DNA of 64,000 bases from Mesorhizobium sp. B2-3-4 (GTDB lineage: Bacteria; Pseudomonadota; Alphaproteobacteria; Rhizobiales; Rhizobiaceae): the NCBI RefSeq assembly GCF_006442315.1, contig NZ_VFVY01000007.1, positions 62,001-126,000 on the forward strand, in the 5' to 3' direction. This document shows, in pieces, positions 24,811 to 33,682 of this stretch. Position 1 is the first letter of the stretch, and each line of letters begins with the position of its first letter. The translations under genes were made by a program, and so were the position numbers. The notes below the pieces were generated by a model. It did not search any database. It worked only from the letters and a program-made list of their open reading frames with translations, and was not told the origin of the DNA.

Positions 24811-24837
24811 ACCAGCCGGCGGTTGGCGCCGGCTGGT
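24811..24837 (+). terminator. Intercistronic hairpin after the PotD-type gene
   Basis: ACCAGCCGGC (24811-24820) and GCCGGCTGGT (24828-24837) form a perfect 10-bp stem with a 7-base loop, followed by CTTC. It probably protects the upstream message from decay or lowers read-through into the permease genes. Confidence 0.7.
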
Positions 24838-24862
24838 CTTCAATCCTGGGGAGGAGGGTAGC

Positions 24863-25732
24863 ATGGCGGCACACGGCGCGGTCGCGGCGCGCGGCGGGCT
24901 GAGAAAGGCGTTGCCGCTTTTGGCGCCGGCCTATCTCTGGCTGACTGTGGCGATCTTCCTGCCGCTGTCGGCAATGGTCTTCTTCTCCTTCATGACCGAC
25001 CTGCCGCTGACCGGAAAGCCGTGGGCGTTTACGCTTGGCAATTACGCCGCCTTCTTTTCGCAGAGCCTGTATCTGACCCTGCTGCTGGCCTCGCTGAGGC
25101 TTGGACTGGAAGTGACGCTGTGGTGCATCGTCATCGGCTATCCCGCGGCCTATGTGCTGGCCAAGGTGCTCAAGGGGCGCAGCCGAGAGGCGATCTTCCT
25201 GCTGGTCATCCTGCCGTTCTGGTCGAACGGGCTGGTGCGCATCTTCTCCTGGGCGATGGTGCTGCGCGAGGGCGGAATCCTCGACACGGCGCTCAACGCC
25301 GTGCTGCCGTTCAAGATCAACATCGATCTGATGTATTCCTATCCGGCGGTGATCATCGGGCTGGTGCACTCCTACGTGCCCTATATGGTGCTGACCTGCT
25401 ATCTCACGCTGCAGGCGATCGACGACTCGCTGATCGAGGCCGGGCGCTCGCTTGGCGCCTCGCGACTACAGGTGCTGAAGCGGGTGATCATCCCGCTGTC
25501 GATGCCGGGACTGGTGGCCGGCGCGGCGCTGATCTTCGTGCCCGTCGTCGGCTCCTTCATGGAGCCGCGCATCCTTGGCGGCCGCACCGGCACATTCTAC
25601 GGCACTGTCATCGAGGACCAGTTCGTCGCCGTGTTCAACTGGCCGCTCGGCGCGGCACTGTCCTTCATCCTGCTTGCCGTCGTTCTGGTCATCCTGGCGG
25701 TCGCTTCGCCGGTGCTGCGGAGGGCGACGTGA
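24863..25732 (+). CDS. ABC permease, PotB type
   Basis: A 289-residue inner-membrane protein with six spans and an EAA loop, LIEAGRSLGASRLQVLKRVIIPLSMPG. The ATG at 24863 is chosen because GGGGAGGAGGG precedes it; the upstream start at 24803 lies over the intercistronic hairpin. It pairs with the next permease to form the channel of a PotABCD-like importer. The stop overlaps the next start by one base (TGATG). Confidence 0.85.
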   Translation: MAAHGAVAARGGLRKALPLLAPAYLWLTVAIFLPLSAMVFFSFMTDLPLTGKPWAFTLGNYAAFFSQSLYLTLLLASLRLGLEVTLWCIVIGYPAAYVLAKVLKGRSREAIFLLVILPFWSNGLVRIFSWAMVLREGGILDTALNAVLPFKINIDLMYSYPAVIIGLVHSYVPYMVLTCYLTLQAIDDSLIEAGRSLGASRLQVLKRVIIPLSMPGLVAGAALIFVPVVGSFMEPRILGGRTGTFYGTVIEDQFVAVFNWPLGAALSFILLAVVLVILAVASPVLRRAT

Positions 25733-26520
25733 TGGCGACGACGCGGATCCTCGAAGGGCTTGGCCGCCTCTACGTCTTCATGCTGCTCGCCTTCCTCTAT
25801 CTGCCCATCATCATCATGGCGCTGATGTCGTTCAACGCCTCGCCTTTCTACCAGTTGCCGTTCGAATGGACTGTCGATTGGTATCAATCGCTCTGGCAGA
25901 ACGGCCAACTGATCTCGGCGACCTGGAACAGCCTCGAGATCGCGGTCATCACCACCATCATCAGCGTGGTGCTCGGCACGGCGGCCTCACTGGCGCTCTA
26001 TCGCTATGAATTCCGCGGCAAGAAACTGCTGCAGGCGCTGCTGTTTCCGCCTATCGCCATTCCATGGCTCATCACCGGCACGGCGATGCTGATCTTCTTC
26101 TTCGGCGTCGGCATCGGGCGCGGTCTGTTCGCCATACTCCTCGGCCATGTCGCGCTGGCGCTGCCCTATGTCATCGTCGTCGTCTCGGCGCGGCTGCAGA
26201 CCTTCGCGCCGGAACTGGAAGAGGCAGCGCGCTCGCTCGGCGCCAACCAGTGGCAAGTGACGGCGCGTGTCACACTGCCATGGATCATGCCCGGCGTCAT
26301 CGCCGGCGGGCTGTTCGCCTTCGCGGTGTCCTTCGACCAGTTCGTCGTCTCCTATTTCCTGTCGACGCCCGGGCAGACGACGCTGCCGGTCGAAATCTAC
26401 GCCGCGATCCGCAAGGGCTTCACGCCCGAGATCAATGCGGTGTCGACCATCATCATCGTCGTGTCGATGGCGCTGATGCTGCTGACGGCGCGCTTCTTCA
26501 AATTCGGTGGAGAGAAATAA
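25732..26520 (+). CDS. ABC permease, PotC type
   Basis: The 262-residue protein has six spans and an EAA loop, LEEAARSLGANQWQVTARVTLPWIMPG, typical of PotC. It contains the FNASPFYQLPFEWTVDWYQSL segment common to PotC proteins after the first span. One base overlaps with each neighbour, so all transporter parts are co-translated. Confidence 0.85.
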   Translation: MATTRILEGLGRLYVFMLLAFLYLPIIIMALMSFNASPFYQLPFEWTVDWYQSLWQNGQLISATWNSLEIAVITTIISVVLGTAASLALYRYEFRGKKLLQALLFPPIAIPWLITGTAMLIFFFGVGIGRGLFAILLGHVALALPYVIVVVSARLQTFAPELEEAARSLGANQWQVTARVTLPWIMPGVIAGGLFAFAVSFDQFVVSYFLSTPGQTTLPVEIYAAIRKGFTPEINAVSTIIIVVSMALMLLTARFFKFGGEK

Positions 26521-27587
26521 TGGCCGGCGTCACCGTATCTGAAGTCTCGCGCCGTTTCGGCGCGCACAAGGCGCTGGACAATGTCTCCATCGATTTCGCC
26601 GATGGCGGCTTTTATGCGCTGCTCGGACCATCGGGCAGCGGCAAGACCACGCTGCTCAGGCAGATTGCCGGTTTCGATTTTCCCGACAGCGGCCGTATCT
26701 CGATCGGCGGCGAGAGTGTCGAGCGGGTGCCGGTCGAAAAACGGCGCATCGGCATGGTGTTCCAGAACTATGCGCTGTTCCCCAATATGAGCGTCGCCGA
26801 CAATGTCGCCTTCGGCCTCTCGGTGCGCGGCGAGGCAAAGGCCGTTATCGCGACGGAAGTGCAGCGCGCGCTCGATCTCGTGCAGTTGGGCAAGCTCGGC
26901 GGACGGCGACCGCATCAGCTCTCCGGCGGCCAGCGCCAGCGTGTTGCGCTGGCACGCGCCATCGTCACCAAGCCGCGCGTGCTCCTGCTGGACGAGCCGC
27001 TCGGCGCGCTCGACAAGGCGCTGCGCGTCGACATGCAGATCGAGTTGAAACGCATCCAGCGCGAGATCGGCATCACCACCATCTTCGTCACTCACGATCA
27101 GGAAGAAGCGCTGACGATGAGCGACCGCATCGGTATCCTGCGTGACGGCAGGCTGGTGCAGGAAGGGCCGCCGGAGGAAATCTACGACCGGCCGAAAAGC
27201 GAATTCGCCGCCACTTTCCTCGGCGACGCCAACATCTTTCGCGGCGATGCCACCGCCAACGGTATCCGTCTGCCGGATGGCACGGCGATTGCCGCTGGGG
27301 TGGGAGACAGGCTCGCCGCCGGCGCCAAGGCGAGCTGCGCCGTGCGCCCCGAACGCATCCAAATTGCCACCGATGCCGGAGCTACGGACGGCGATGCAAA
27401 TGTCCTGCGCGGTCAGGTGTCGAAACGAATCTTCGCAGGCAACAACAGCACCTATTTTGTCGATCGCGCCGGCCAGACGCTGAAGGTCATCGTTCAGAAC
27501 ACTGGTCTTGACCGGCTGGCGGAAGGGCAGGATGTGGTGTTGCGCTGGTCGCCCGAGAGCACGGTGTTGATCGCGGCGGCTGGCTGA
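26520..27587 (+). CDS. ABC ATPase, PotA type
   Basis: A 355-residue ATPase with Walker A GPSGSGKTT, signature LSGGQRQRVALARAI, Walker B VLLLDEPLGALD, switch His in FVTHDQEEA and a C-terminal TOBE domain from about residue 240. All catalytic residues are canonical. It starts at an ATG sharing one base with the previous stop (TAATG). It powers the PotBCD-type importer of this operon. Confidence 0.88.
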   Translation: MAGVTVSEVSRRFGAHKALDNVSIDFADGGFYALLGPSGSGKTTLLRQIAGFDFPDSGRISIGGESVERVPVEKRRIGMVFQNYALFPNMSVADNVAFGLSVRGEAKAVIATEVQRALDLVQLGKLGGRRPHQLSGGQRQRVALARAIVTKPRVLLLDEPLGALDKALRVDMQIELKRIQREIGITTIFVTHDQEEALTMSDRIGILRDGRLVQEGPPEEIYDRPKSEFAATFLGDANIFRGDATANGIRLPDGTAIAAGVGDRLAAGAKASCAVRPERIQIATDAGATDGDANVLRGQVSKRIFAGNNSTYFVDRAGQTLKVIVQNTGLDRLAEGQDVVLRWSPESTVLIAAAG

Positions 27588-27657
27588 TCCACGTTTCGGC
27601 TCTTGCCAGACGACGGACAATGAGGAACGCATAGCCGGACGAAAGTCCGGAGCTGTG

Positions 27658-28908
27658 ATGACCCTGGAACTGACCGCACGCGACCAATCCATGCTCGACG
27701 GCGGGCAAGGCCCATCCGCGGCCGCTGCCATGAAGATCCTGGTCGCGTTTTCCAATGCGGTCGGCGCCGAAAGCCTGCTCGACATATCGGGCGCCCATAT
27801 CGATGGCTGCCTCTACCACGGCAAGGCCGGGCTCGATTTCGTCGAGCGGCTGGTCGAGGGCGGCGGGCGTGTCCAGGTGCCGACGACGCTCAATGTCGGC
27901 TCGTTCGACCTCATCCATCCCGGCATGGTAAAGATGCCTTCGAACGAAGAGGCTCCGGCGCGGCGGCTGATGAAGGCGCATCTGGAGCTCGGCTGTCAGG
28001 CGACTTTCACCTGCGCACCCTATCAGACCCGCTTCCGGCCTGAATTCGGCCAGCAGATCGCCTGGGGCGAATCCAATGCCATCGTCTTCGCCAATTCGGT
28101 GATAGGCGCGCGCACCAACCGCTATGGCGATTTCATCGACCTGTGCTGCGCCATGACCGGGCGTGCACCGGCCTGGGGCCTGCATCTCAGCGAGAACCGT
28201 CGCGGCCGCGTCCTGTTCGGACTGGATATCGCCGAGACAGAGCCAAGCGACAACCTGTTCGTCGGCGTCGGGCTGATCATCGGGCAAGCCAGTGGCGACC
28301 GCGTTCCGGTGATCGCGGGCCTGCCGGAACCACGTGATGAGGATCACCTGAAGGCGCTGGGCGCTGCGGCGGCGACGACCGGGGCCGTGGCGCTGTTTCA
28401 TGCGGTTGGCATCACGCCGGAGGCCGGCACGCTCGACGAGGCTTTCCACGGCCGCGCCGCCGAGCAGACGATACGCATTACCCGCGCCGACATCGATCAT
28501 GCGCTGGCCAGCCTGTCCGGTGTGCAGGATGGTGCGCCGCTTTCGGCCGTTTCGCTGGGCACGCCACATTTCTCGCATGAGGAATGGATGCGTCTGTTGC
28601 CGATGCTGCGTGAGGTCGCGCCGGGCAGAGGCATCCCGATCTACGTCAACACCGGACGCGCGACGCTGACGCGCTTGCAGGAGGAGGGTGCGCTTCTCGG
28701 CATGGAAGCATTCGGCTTGATCCCGGTCGCCGACACCTGCACCTATGTCACCTCGATCCTCGAACGGCTCGACGGCGTGGTGATGACCAATTCCGGCAAA
28801 TGGGCGCATTACGCACCGGGCAATATCGGCGTGTCAGTCGCCTTCGCGGAGATGAAGGACTGCATTCGCTCCGCTGCCGTCGGGCATGTCGTGAGGGGGG
28901 CGGTATGA
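27658..28908 (+). CDS. Aconitase X large (catalytic) subunit
   Basis: The 416-residue protein belongs to DUF521/aconitase X: GAESLLDISGAHIDGCLYHG, CQATFTCAPYQ, AWGESNAIVFANSVIGARTNR and VADTCTYVTSI hold the cysteines expected to bind the iron-sulfur cluster. Characterised bacterial AcnX proteins are cis-3-hydroxy-L-proline dehydratases; archaeal ones are mevalonate-5-phosphate dehydratases. Here the protein is split in two subunits. ATG 27658 follows GGAG at 27649-27652. It lies 70 bases after a PotA-type gene, so the importer may bring in its substrate. Confidence 0.85.
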   Translation: MTLELTARDQSMLDGGQGPSAAAAMKILVAFSNAVGAESLLDISGAHIDGCLYHGKAGLDFVERLVEGGGRVQVPTTLNVGSFDLIHPGMVKMPSNEEAPARRLMKAHLELGCQATFTCAPYQTRFRPEFGQQIAWGESNAIVFANSVIGARTNRYGDFIDLCCAMTGRAPAWGLHLSENRRGRVLFGLDIAETEPSDNLFVGVGLIIGQASGDRVPVIAGLPEPRDEDHLKALGAAAATTGAVALFHAVGITPEAGTLDEAFHGRAAEQTIRITRADIDHALASLSGVQDGAPLSAVSLGTPHFSHEEWMRLLPMLREVAPGRGIPIYVNTGRATLTRLQEEGALLGMEAFGLIPVADTCTYVTSILERLDGVVMTNSGKWAHYAPGNIGVSVAFAEMKDCIRSAAVGHVVRGAV

Positions 28909-29372
28909 CCCGGCTGGTGGAAGCCTTCGAAAGAGCTGGGACCTTTCAACTGGCCGGCAGCGCCGAGGGGCGGGCGCTGGTGTTTTCGCAGCCGCTCAGT
29001 TTCTGGGGCGGCGTCGATGCCGAGAGCGGCGAGATCATCGATCACTCGCATCCTGGCCTTGGCCAGAACGTCGCCGGCAGGATACTGGTGATGCCGAGCG
29101 GACGCGGCTCCTCGTCCTCGTCCTCCGTGCTGGCCGAAGCGATCCGCCGGGGTACGGCACCGGCCGGCATCCTTCTCGAGCGGCCGGACCCGATCCTGGC
29201 GGTGGGCGCCATCGTGGCGGAGTTTCTCTACGGGATCGGCATGCCGCTGGCGGTGTGCGACACTGCGAGCTTCGTCTCGGGTGAGCGCATCGTCATTGGC
29301 ATTGGCGATGAAGGCGGAGCGATCGTGAGATCTTACCCCGCCATCAGCCCGGCGGCACCGCGCCGCCAGTAG
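28905..29372 (+). CDS. Aconitase X small (swivel) subunit
   Basis: A 155-residue DUF126 protein, the swivel domain that completes aconitase X. Conserved segments are LSFWGGVDAESGEIID, HPGLGQNVAGRILVMPSGRGSSSSS and GIGMPLAVCD. The Ser-rich loop matches the substrate-binding loop of the aconitase swivel domain. It overlaps the large subunit by four bases (ATGA). Its last 40 bases overlap the 3' end of the convergent siderophore-interacting gene. Confidence 0.85.
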   Translation: MTRLVEAFERAGTFQLAGSAEGRALVFSQPLSFWGGVDAESGEIIDHSHPGLGQNVAGRILVMPSGRGSSSSSSVLAEAIRRGTAPAGILLERPDPILAVGAIVAEFLYGIGMPLAVCDTASFVSGERIVIGIGDEGGAIVRSYPAISPAAPRRQ

Positions 29373-30418
29373 GCCGCGGCCAGCGTCTGATCTCGGCCAA
29401 GCCGCAACGTGTCGCGCCAATATTCGCGTACGATCTTCGCGGCGGAAGCTTCCGCCGCGAACCAGCCGAAAGCCGAACCGTCTTGCGGCCACGCCACCGA
29501 GCGCACGGCTTCAGTCAGTAGCCGGTCTTCACCCGCCGGTACGCCGTCCCGCGTCAGCCAGTGCAGTTCGATGCCGGTGACGTTGTCGATTGTCTGCTTC
29601 TCGCGCTCGTCGGCGATTTCGACGAAGGCGACGCCCTTGGTCTCGGCGGGCAATGTTTCCAGCAGGCGTGCCAAGGCCGGCAGGCCGGTTTCATCGGCGC
29701 CCATGACATACCACTCGGCCTGCCGCACCGGGCGGCCGACCGGCCCCATGATGCCGACCTTCATCCCAGGCTTCGCCTGGATGGCCCAGGCGGAGCCGAC
29801 GCTCTCGCCTGGGTGGACCAGGAAATCGACGTCGATGATGCCCTTGGCGACGTCGAGCGCACGGATCGTGTAGACGCGCGCCACCGGCTTGCGATCATCG
29901 GCCGGCCAGACCGGCAGGCCGTTGGCACCGAGCACGGGCCAGAGCGGATCGGGTACATCCATGGTCGGAAACAGCATGCGGATATGCATGCCGCCGAACT
30001 TGGCGAAGCGGCCTAGATCCTCGCCGGAGAAGCTGACGCGGCGCATATGCGCGGTGAGGTCGCGAACCTCAGTCACCGTCATCTCGCGGAACTGGGCCAG
30101 GCTGGTCTCGCCGGAGAGATCGCCGGTCCAGACGATCTCGGGATTTTCCGCCTTGGCATAGACCTGGACCGCGGTGGCGAGCAGGTCCTTGATGCGGGCG
30201 AGGCCGTCGCGGTCGGCGGCGTTGGCCCGCATCACGAGGCGCTCCATGTCGATGGACGCGCCTCCGAAGGCGAAGCGGAAATCGATGCGCTGTCCCTGAT
30301 GGGACGCATCCGCCTCGAAGCTTTGCAGCCGGTCGGTGATGCTGTCCATGTAGTCGGGCAGATGCCGCAGTTTCAGCCGCGCCTCGCAGGCGAGTTCGCG
30401 CATCGATGTCTGGCTCAT
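29333..30418 (-). CDS. Siderophore-interacting FAD/NAD(P)H reductase
   Basis: The 361-residue protein has an N-terminal DUF2218-like region (~100 residues) followed by the SIP family FAD domain (KPVARVYTIRALDVAKGIIDVDF, then HPGESVGSAWA) and the NAD(P)H part ending VREYWRDTLRLGRDQTLAAAYWRRG. Such proteins (ViuB/FhuF-like function) reduce ferric siderophores in the cytoplasm to release iron. It begins two bases after the TonB-receptor gene, so both are one iron-regulated unit. ATG 30418 is preferred over 30499, which lies in the receptor gene. Confidence 0.85.
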   Translation of the reverse strand: MSQTSMRELACEARLKLRHLPDYMDSITDRLQSFEADASHQGQRIDFRFAFGGASIDMERLVMRANAADRDGLARIKDLLATAVQVYAKAENPEIVWTGDLSGETSLAQFREMTVTEVRDLTAHMRRVSFSGEDLGRFAKFGGMHIRMLFPTMDVPDPLWPVLGANGLPVWPADDRKPVARVYTIRALDVAKGIIDVDFLVHPGESVGSAWAIQAKPGMKVGIMGPVGRPVRQAEWYVMGADETGLPALARLLETLPAETKGVAFVEIADEREKQTIDNVTGIELHWLTRDGVPAGEDRLLTEAVRSVAWPQDGSAFGWFAAEASAAKIVREYWRDTLRLGRDQTLAAAYWRRGAAGLMAG

Positions 30419-30420
30419 CC

Positions 30421-32544
30421 TTATCCTCCGATCCTGCCGGTCAGCGCCACCTTGAAGGTGCGGCCCTTGCCCTGTTCCGTTGCCGCCGTGGTCGACCATG
30501 CGCTTTGCGGGTCGGTGTAGGCGGTGTTGAAGACGTTATCGACGCCGAAATCGAGCTTGAGATTGTCGTTGATGGTCCAGTTGGCGAAGACGTTGACGAG
30601 GTCGAAACCGTCATCGACCACAGGCACCGCATTGGGATTGGTGCGGCTGGTCCGGGTGATCTTGCCGACGCTGAGATATTGCGCGCCGACGGTGAGCTGG
30701 TCTTCCAGCATGCGCAAGCCGAGTGTGGCCGAGAAACGGTCGAGCGGCGTGTTGTTCAGCGCCTGGCCGGAATAGACGCCGCTGACGACCTTGGCATCGA
30801 TCAGCGCGCCGGCAAGGTTCACGAAGCCCGCGCCATAGTCATAGACCATCTCGGCCTCGACGCCTTTCAGGCGCGCATCACCGATGTTGATCGCCGTGCG
30901 GGGCAGCACGGTGAGGTCGACGTCAATGTAATCCTCGACATTGGTGTGGAAGACATTGAGCTTGGCGCGCACCCGGTCGCCGGCCGTCAGCACGTCGTCA
31001 TACTTGACGTTGATGCCGGCTTCCCAGTTCTTTGCGGTCTCGGGTTGCAGCAGCAGGTTGGGGCGATAGCTGTCGCCGCCGCCATGGGCACCGCCGCCGC
31101 GGAAGACATCCTGCAGGCCCGGTGCCCGATAACCCTCGGAATAGGTGCCGTAGAGCTGAAAGCCTTCGAAAGGCGTGACGCCGACGGTCAGGCGCGGGGA
31201 CCAGCGGTCGCCGGAGATGGAAGCCTGCTGCGGCGATGGCACGCGGGTCTCACCGTCCAGCTCATAGCCGTCGTAGCGCATGGCGGCGATGACCTGCAGC
31301 CAGTTGTCGTAGTCGCCCTGCCATTGCAGGAAGCCGCCATAGCCCTGCTGTTGCCCGGCTCCGAAATGCGCCGCTTCCGAGGACGCTTCGAGATAGTAAT
31401 AGTCGAGACCGTAGGTCAGCGTATGGGCGATGCCCCAGGCATCGAAGCGCGAGGAGTTCTTCACGTTGAAACCCGATGTGGCGACATCGTAGAAGCGGAA
31501 ATTGCCGATCGCGGAGGTCGGCCAGACCTGCGTTTGCTCGGCGCGGGTACGGTTGTGGTAGGCGTTGGCGCTGAGGTCGATCAGGTCGTTGTCGTCGGGC
31601 TTCCAGGTGTAGGCGGCGGTATAGGTCTGGTTGGTGGTGTTGGTGTCGTAGCGGCTGAGTGTCGGCGAGGTGGAGCCGCTCGAGCCGGTGATCTGGTCGT
31701 TGTAGCGTTGCAGGATGACGCCAAGCTTCAGCTCGTGGCCGTCGGCCGGCCGTAGCGTCGTCTTCAGATAGCCGCTGGTCACCCGCTCGCCGGTCCATGG
31801 CACGGTGTCGCCATTGCCGTCGGTGTAGCTGTCGCGGTCGCGATAGATGAGGTTGCCGATGATGTCGGCATCGTCGCTGAAGCGGTAGGCGCCGGTGGTG
31901 CTGGTGGTGAAACCGTCGCCATTGTCCTCATAGCCGAGCTTCTCGCTCAATGCCCAGCTTTCCCCGGACTTGAGGAAATCTCCGGCGTCCTTGGTCTCGA
32001 AGGAGACGACGCCGCCGATGCCGCCCGAACCATAGGCGTTGGACACCGGACCGCGGATGACGGTGGCTTCCTTGATCAGGTCCGGCTCGACATAGAAGGA
32101 GCCCGAGCCGTGGCCGACACGCCAGTAATCCTGGCGGGCGCTGTCAAGCGTCACGACGACACGGCCATATTGTTCCAGGCCACGGATGTTGATGGCGGTC
32201 GCGGGATCGTCGCCGTTCATGGAGGCCGCGACGCCGGGCGTGGTGCGGAAAATGTCCGCGGCCGTGTCGGGCTGGATGCGGTCGAGTTCGTCCTGGTCGA
32301 CGGCGCTGATGGCGGCCATCGATTCGATGACGGCGGTCTTGATCATCGTCGCCGAGATGGTGATGACGTCGAGCATGGTCGCCGGCTGATTTTGCACCGC
32401 ATTGGCCGGTGCCAGGCGGTCGGCCTTGGCGGCCTTTTTCTCCGGCTCCTGCTCCTGCGCGCTGGCGAAAGGCGCGGCGCAAAGGCCGAGCAAGAAGGCG
32501 AGCGCGGTGCTGGCCATCAAGGTCGTGTTTGTCGTCGTTCTCAT
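30421..32544 (-). CDS. TonB-dependent outer-membrane receptor, haem/haemoglobin type
   Basis: A 707-residue outer-membrane protein with a signal peptide ending FASA-Q. The plug domain contains DVITISATMIKTAVIESMAAIS (the TonB-box region) and RGPVSNAYGSGGIGGVVSFET, the motif of haem/haemoglobin receptors. The barrel ends with a TonB-receptor C-terminus, YTDPQSAWSTTAATEQGKGR then FKVALTGRI. Divergent from a HmuT-like gene across an iron operator, it most likely takes up haem. The accompanying siderophore-interacting reductase leaves a siderophore as the alternative. Confidence 0.85.
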   Translation of the reverse strand: MRTTTNTTLMASTALAFLLGLCAAPFASAQEQEPEKKAAKADRLAPANAVQNQPATMLDVITISATMIKTAVIESMAAISAVDQDELDRIQPDTAADIFRTTPGVAASMNGDDPATAINIRGLEQYGRVVVTLDSARQDYWRVGHGSGSFYVEPDLIKEATVIRGPVSNAYGSGGIGGVVSFETKDAGDFLKSGESWALSEKLGYEDNGDGFTTSTTGAYRFSDDADIIGNLIYRDRDSYTDGNGDTVPWTGERVTSGYLKTTLRPADGHELKLGVILQRYNDQITGSSGSTSPTLSRYDTNTTNQTYTAAYTWKPDDNDLIDLSANAYHNRTRAEQTQVWPTSAIGNFRFYDVATSGFNVKNSSRFDAWGIAHTLTYGLDYYYLEASSEAAHFGAGQQQGYGGFLQWQGDYDNWLQVIAAMRYDGYELDGETRVPSPQQASISGDRWSPRLTVGVTPFEGFQLYGTYSEGYRAPGLQDVFRGGGAHGGGDSYRPNLLLQPETAKNWEAGINVKYDDVLTAGDRVRAKLNVFHTNVEDYIDVDLTVLPRTAINIGDARLKGVEAEMVYDYGAGFVNLAGALIDAKVVSGVYSGQALNNTPLDRFSATLGLRMLEDQLTVGAQYLSVGKITRTSRTNPNAVPVVDDGFDLVNVFANWTINDNLKLDFGVDNVFNTAYTDPQSAWSTTAATEQGKGRTFKVALTGRIGG

Positions 32545-32653
32545 GCAAAGCCCCCAAGCAAAGCAAACTGCTGGCGGCGGCTGAACGGCCCTGGCTGGCA
32601 TGATTGAAATCCCGCGACCGAAACGGCCGGGGCAGGGGTCACATATTAAAACA

Positions 32654-32668
32654 TGATGACACAAGTCA
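32654..32668. promoter_or_regulatory. Iron-responsive operator (RirA IRO-type)
   Basis: TGA at 32654-32656 and TCA at 32666-32668 are separated by exactly nine bases, matching the TGA-N9-TCA IRO consensus of Rhizobiales. It lies in an AT-rich patch between the divergent TonB-receptor and HmuT-like genes and could repress both when iron is sufficient. Confidence 0.6.
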
Positions 32669-32725
32669 ACTTTAAATTTATAGGCCAACCCATCGTCGAA
32701 AATGCATTTGGGCAAGGAGCAAAAC

Positions 32726-33673
32726 ATGGCTGGTGGTTTGGATGGGGCTGGACGGATGCCATGGTTCCAGCCGGGCAGGCTGGCAGCGATGCTGTTTCTG
32801 GCGCTGTCGGTGCTGGCGCCGTCCTGCGGCTTCAAGGCCATGGCCGCGGAGACCGTCGTCGATGCGCTGGGACGAACTGTCGCGCCGGGGCCAGCCACGC
32901 GAATCCTGACGCTTGGTTCCGATGTCACCGAGATCGTTTTCGCGCTTGGCGCCGGCGAGCGCATCATCGCTGTCGACCGGGGCAGCAAATATCCGCCCGA
33001 AGTGACCGGGAAGCCCAATGTCGGCTACCGCCGCCAGCTGTCTGTCGAGGGATTGGCGGGCCTGCGGCCCGACCTGATCCTGGCCGCCGAGGACAGCGGA
33101 CCGCCCGAGGCGGTCGAGGTGCTGAAGTCGCTGGCGATCCCGATCGTCTTCATCCCGCAGGACAACACCCCGCAAGGCATCGAGCGCAAGATCACGCTGG
33201 TCGCGGCCAGTCTGGGGCTCGAGGACAAGGGCAAGTCGGTGTCGGCGGACGTGCTCGGCGCCTTTCAGGCAGCGGCCGACCTGGCTGCAAAAATCCCGCC
33301 GGAGCGGCGCAAGAAGGTGGTGTTCTTTCACGGGCTGGTAAAGCTGAGTGCCGCCGGCGCCGGCACTTCGGCCGACGCCATCATCCGCTATGCCGGTGGC
33401 CTCAACCCGATGGACGTCGTGCAAGGCTACAAGGCGGCGTCGGAGGAAAAGCTGGTCGAGATGGCGCCCGACGTGATTGTGATGATGAGCGACGGCAAGG
33501 GCGGCCCGACGCCGGAGCAGGTGTTCTCCAACCGGGCGCTGGCGACGACCCCGGCGGCGGCAAACAAGGCGCTGGTGGTGCTCGACGGCGCCTACATGAT
33601 CGGTTTCGGCCCACGCACGGCGGACGCGATCCGCGACCTGGCGAAGGCGCTCTATCCGGAGACCGTCGATTAG
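32726..33673 (+). CDS. hmuT: Haem ABC transporter substrate-binding protein (HmuT-like)
   Basis: A 315-residue periplasmic protein with a signal peptide. The mature start RILTLGSDVTEIVFALGAGERIIAVDRGSKYP matches HmuT/haem-binding proteins. GLVKLSAAGAGTSADAIIRYAGG is the usual haem-binding family segment. ATG 32726 is favoured over 32702 because AAGGAGC lies five bases upstream. No HmuU/HmuV permease or ATPase follows; the next gene is convergent, so the transporter must be completed from elsewhere. Confidence 0.82.
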   Translation: MAGGLDGAGRMPWFQPGRLAAMLFLALSVLAPSCGFKAMAAETVVDALGRTVAPGPATRILTLGSDVTEIVFALGAGERIIAVDRGSKYPPEVTGKPNVGYRRQLSVEGLAGLRPDLILAAEDSGPPEAVEVLKSLAIPIVFIPQDNTPQGIERKITLVAASLGLEDKGKSVSADVLGAFQAAADLAAKIPPERRKKVVFFHGLVKLSAAGAGTSADAIIRYAGGLNPMDVVQGYKAASEEKLVEMAPDVIVMMSDGKGGPTPEQVFSNRALATTPAAANKALVVLDGAYMIGFGPRTADAIRDLAKALYPETVD

Positions 33674-33682
33674 AACTGGCGG

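Noticed and set aside
30406..31755. Long plus-strand frame inside the TonB-receptor gene
   Set aside because: Antisense shadow; the receptor on the other strand has a signal peptide, plug and barrel motifs.
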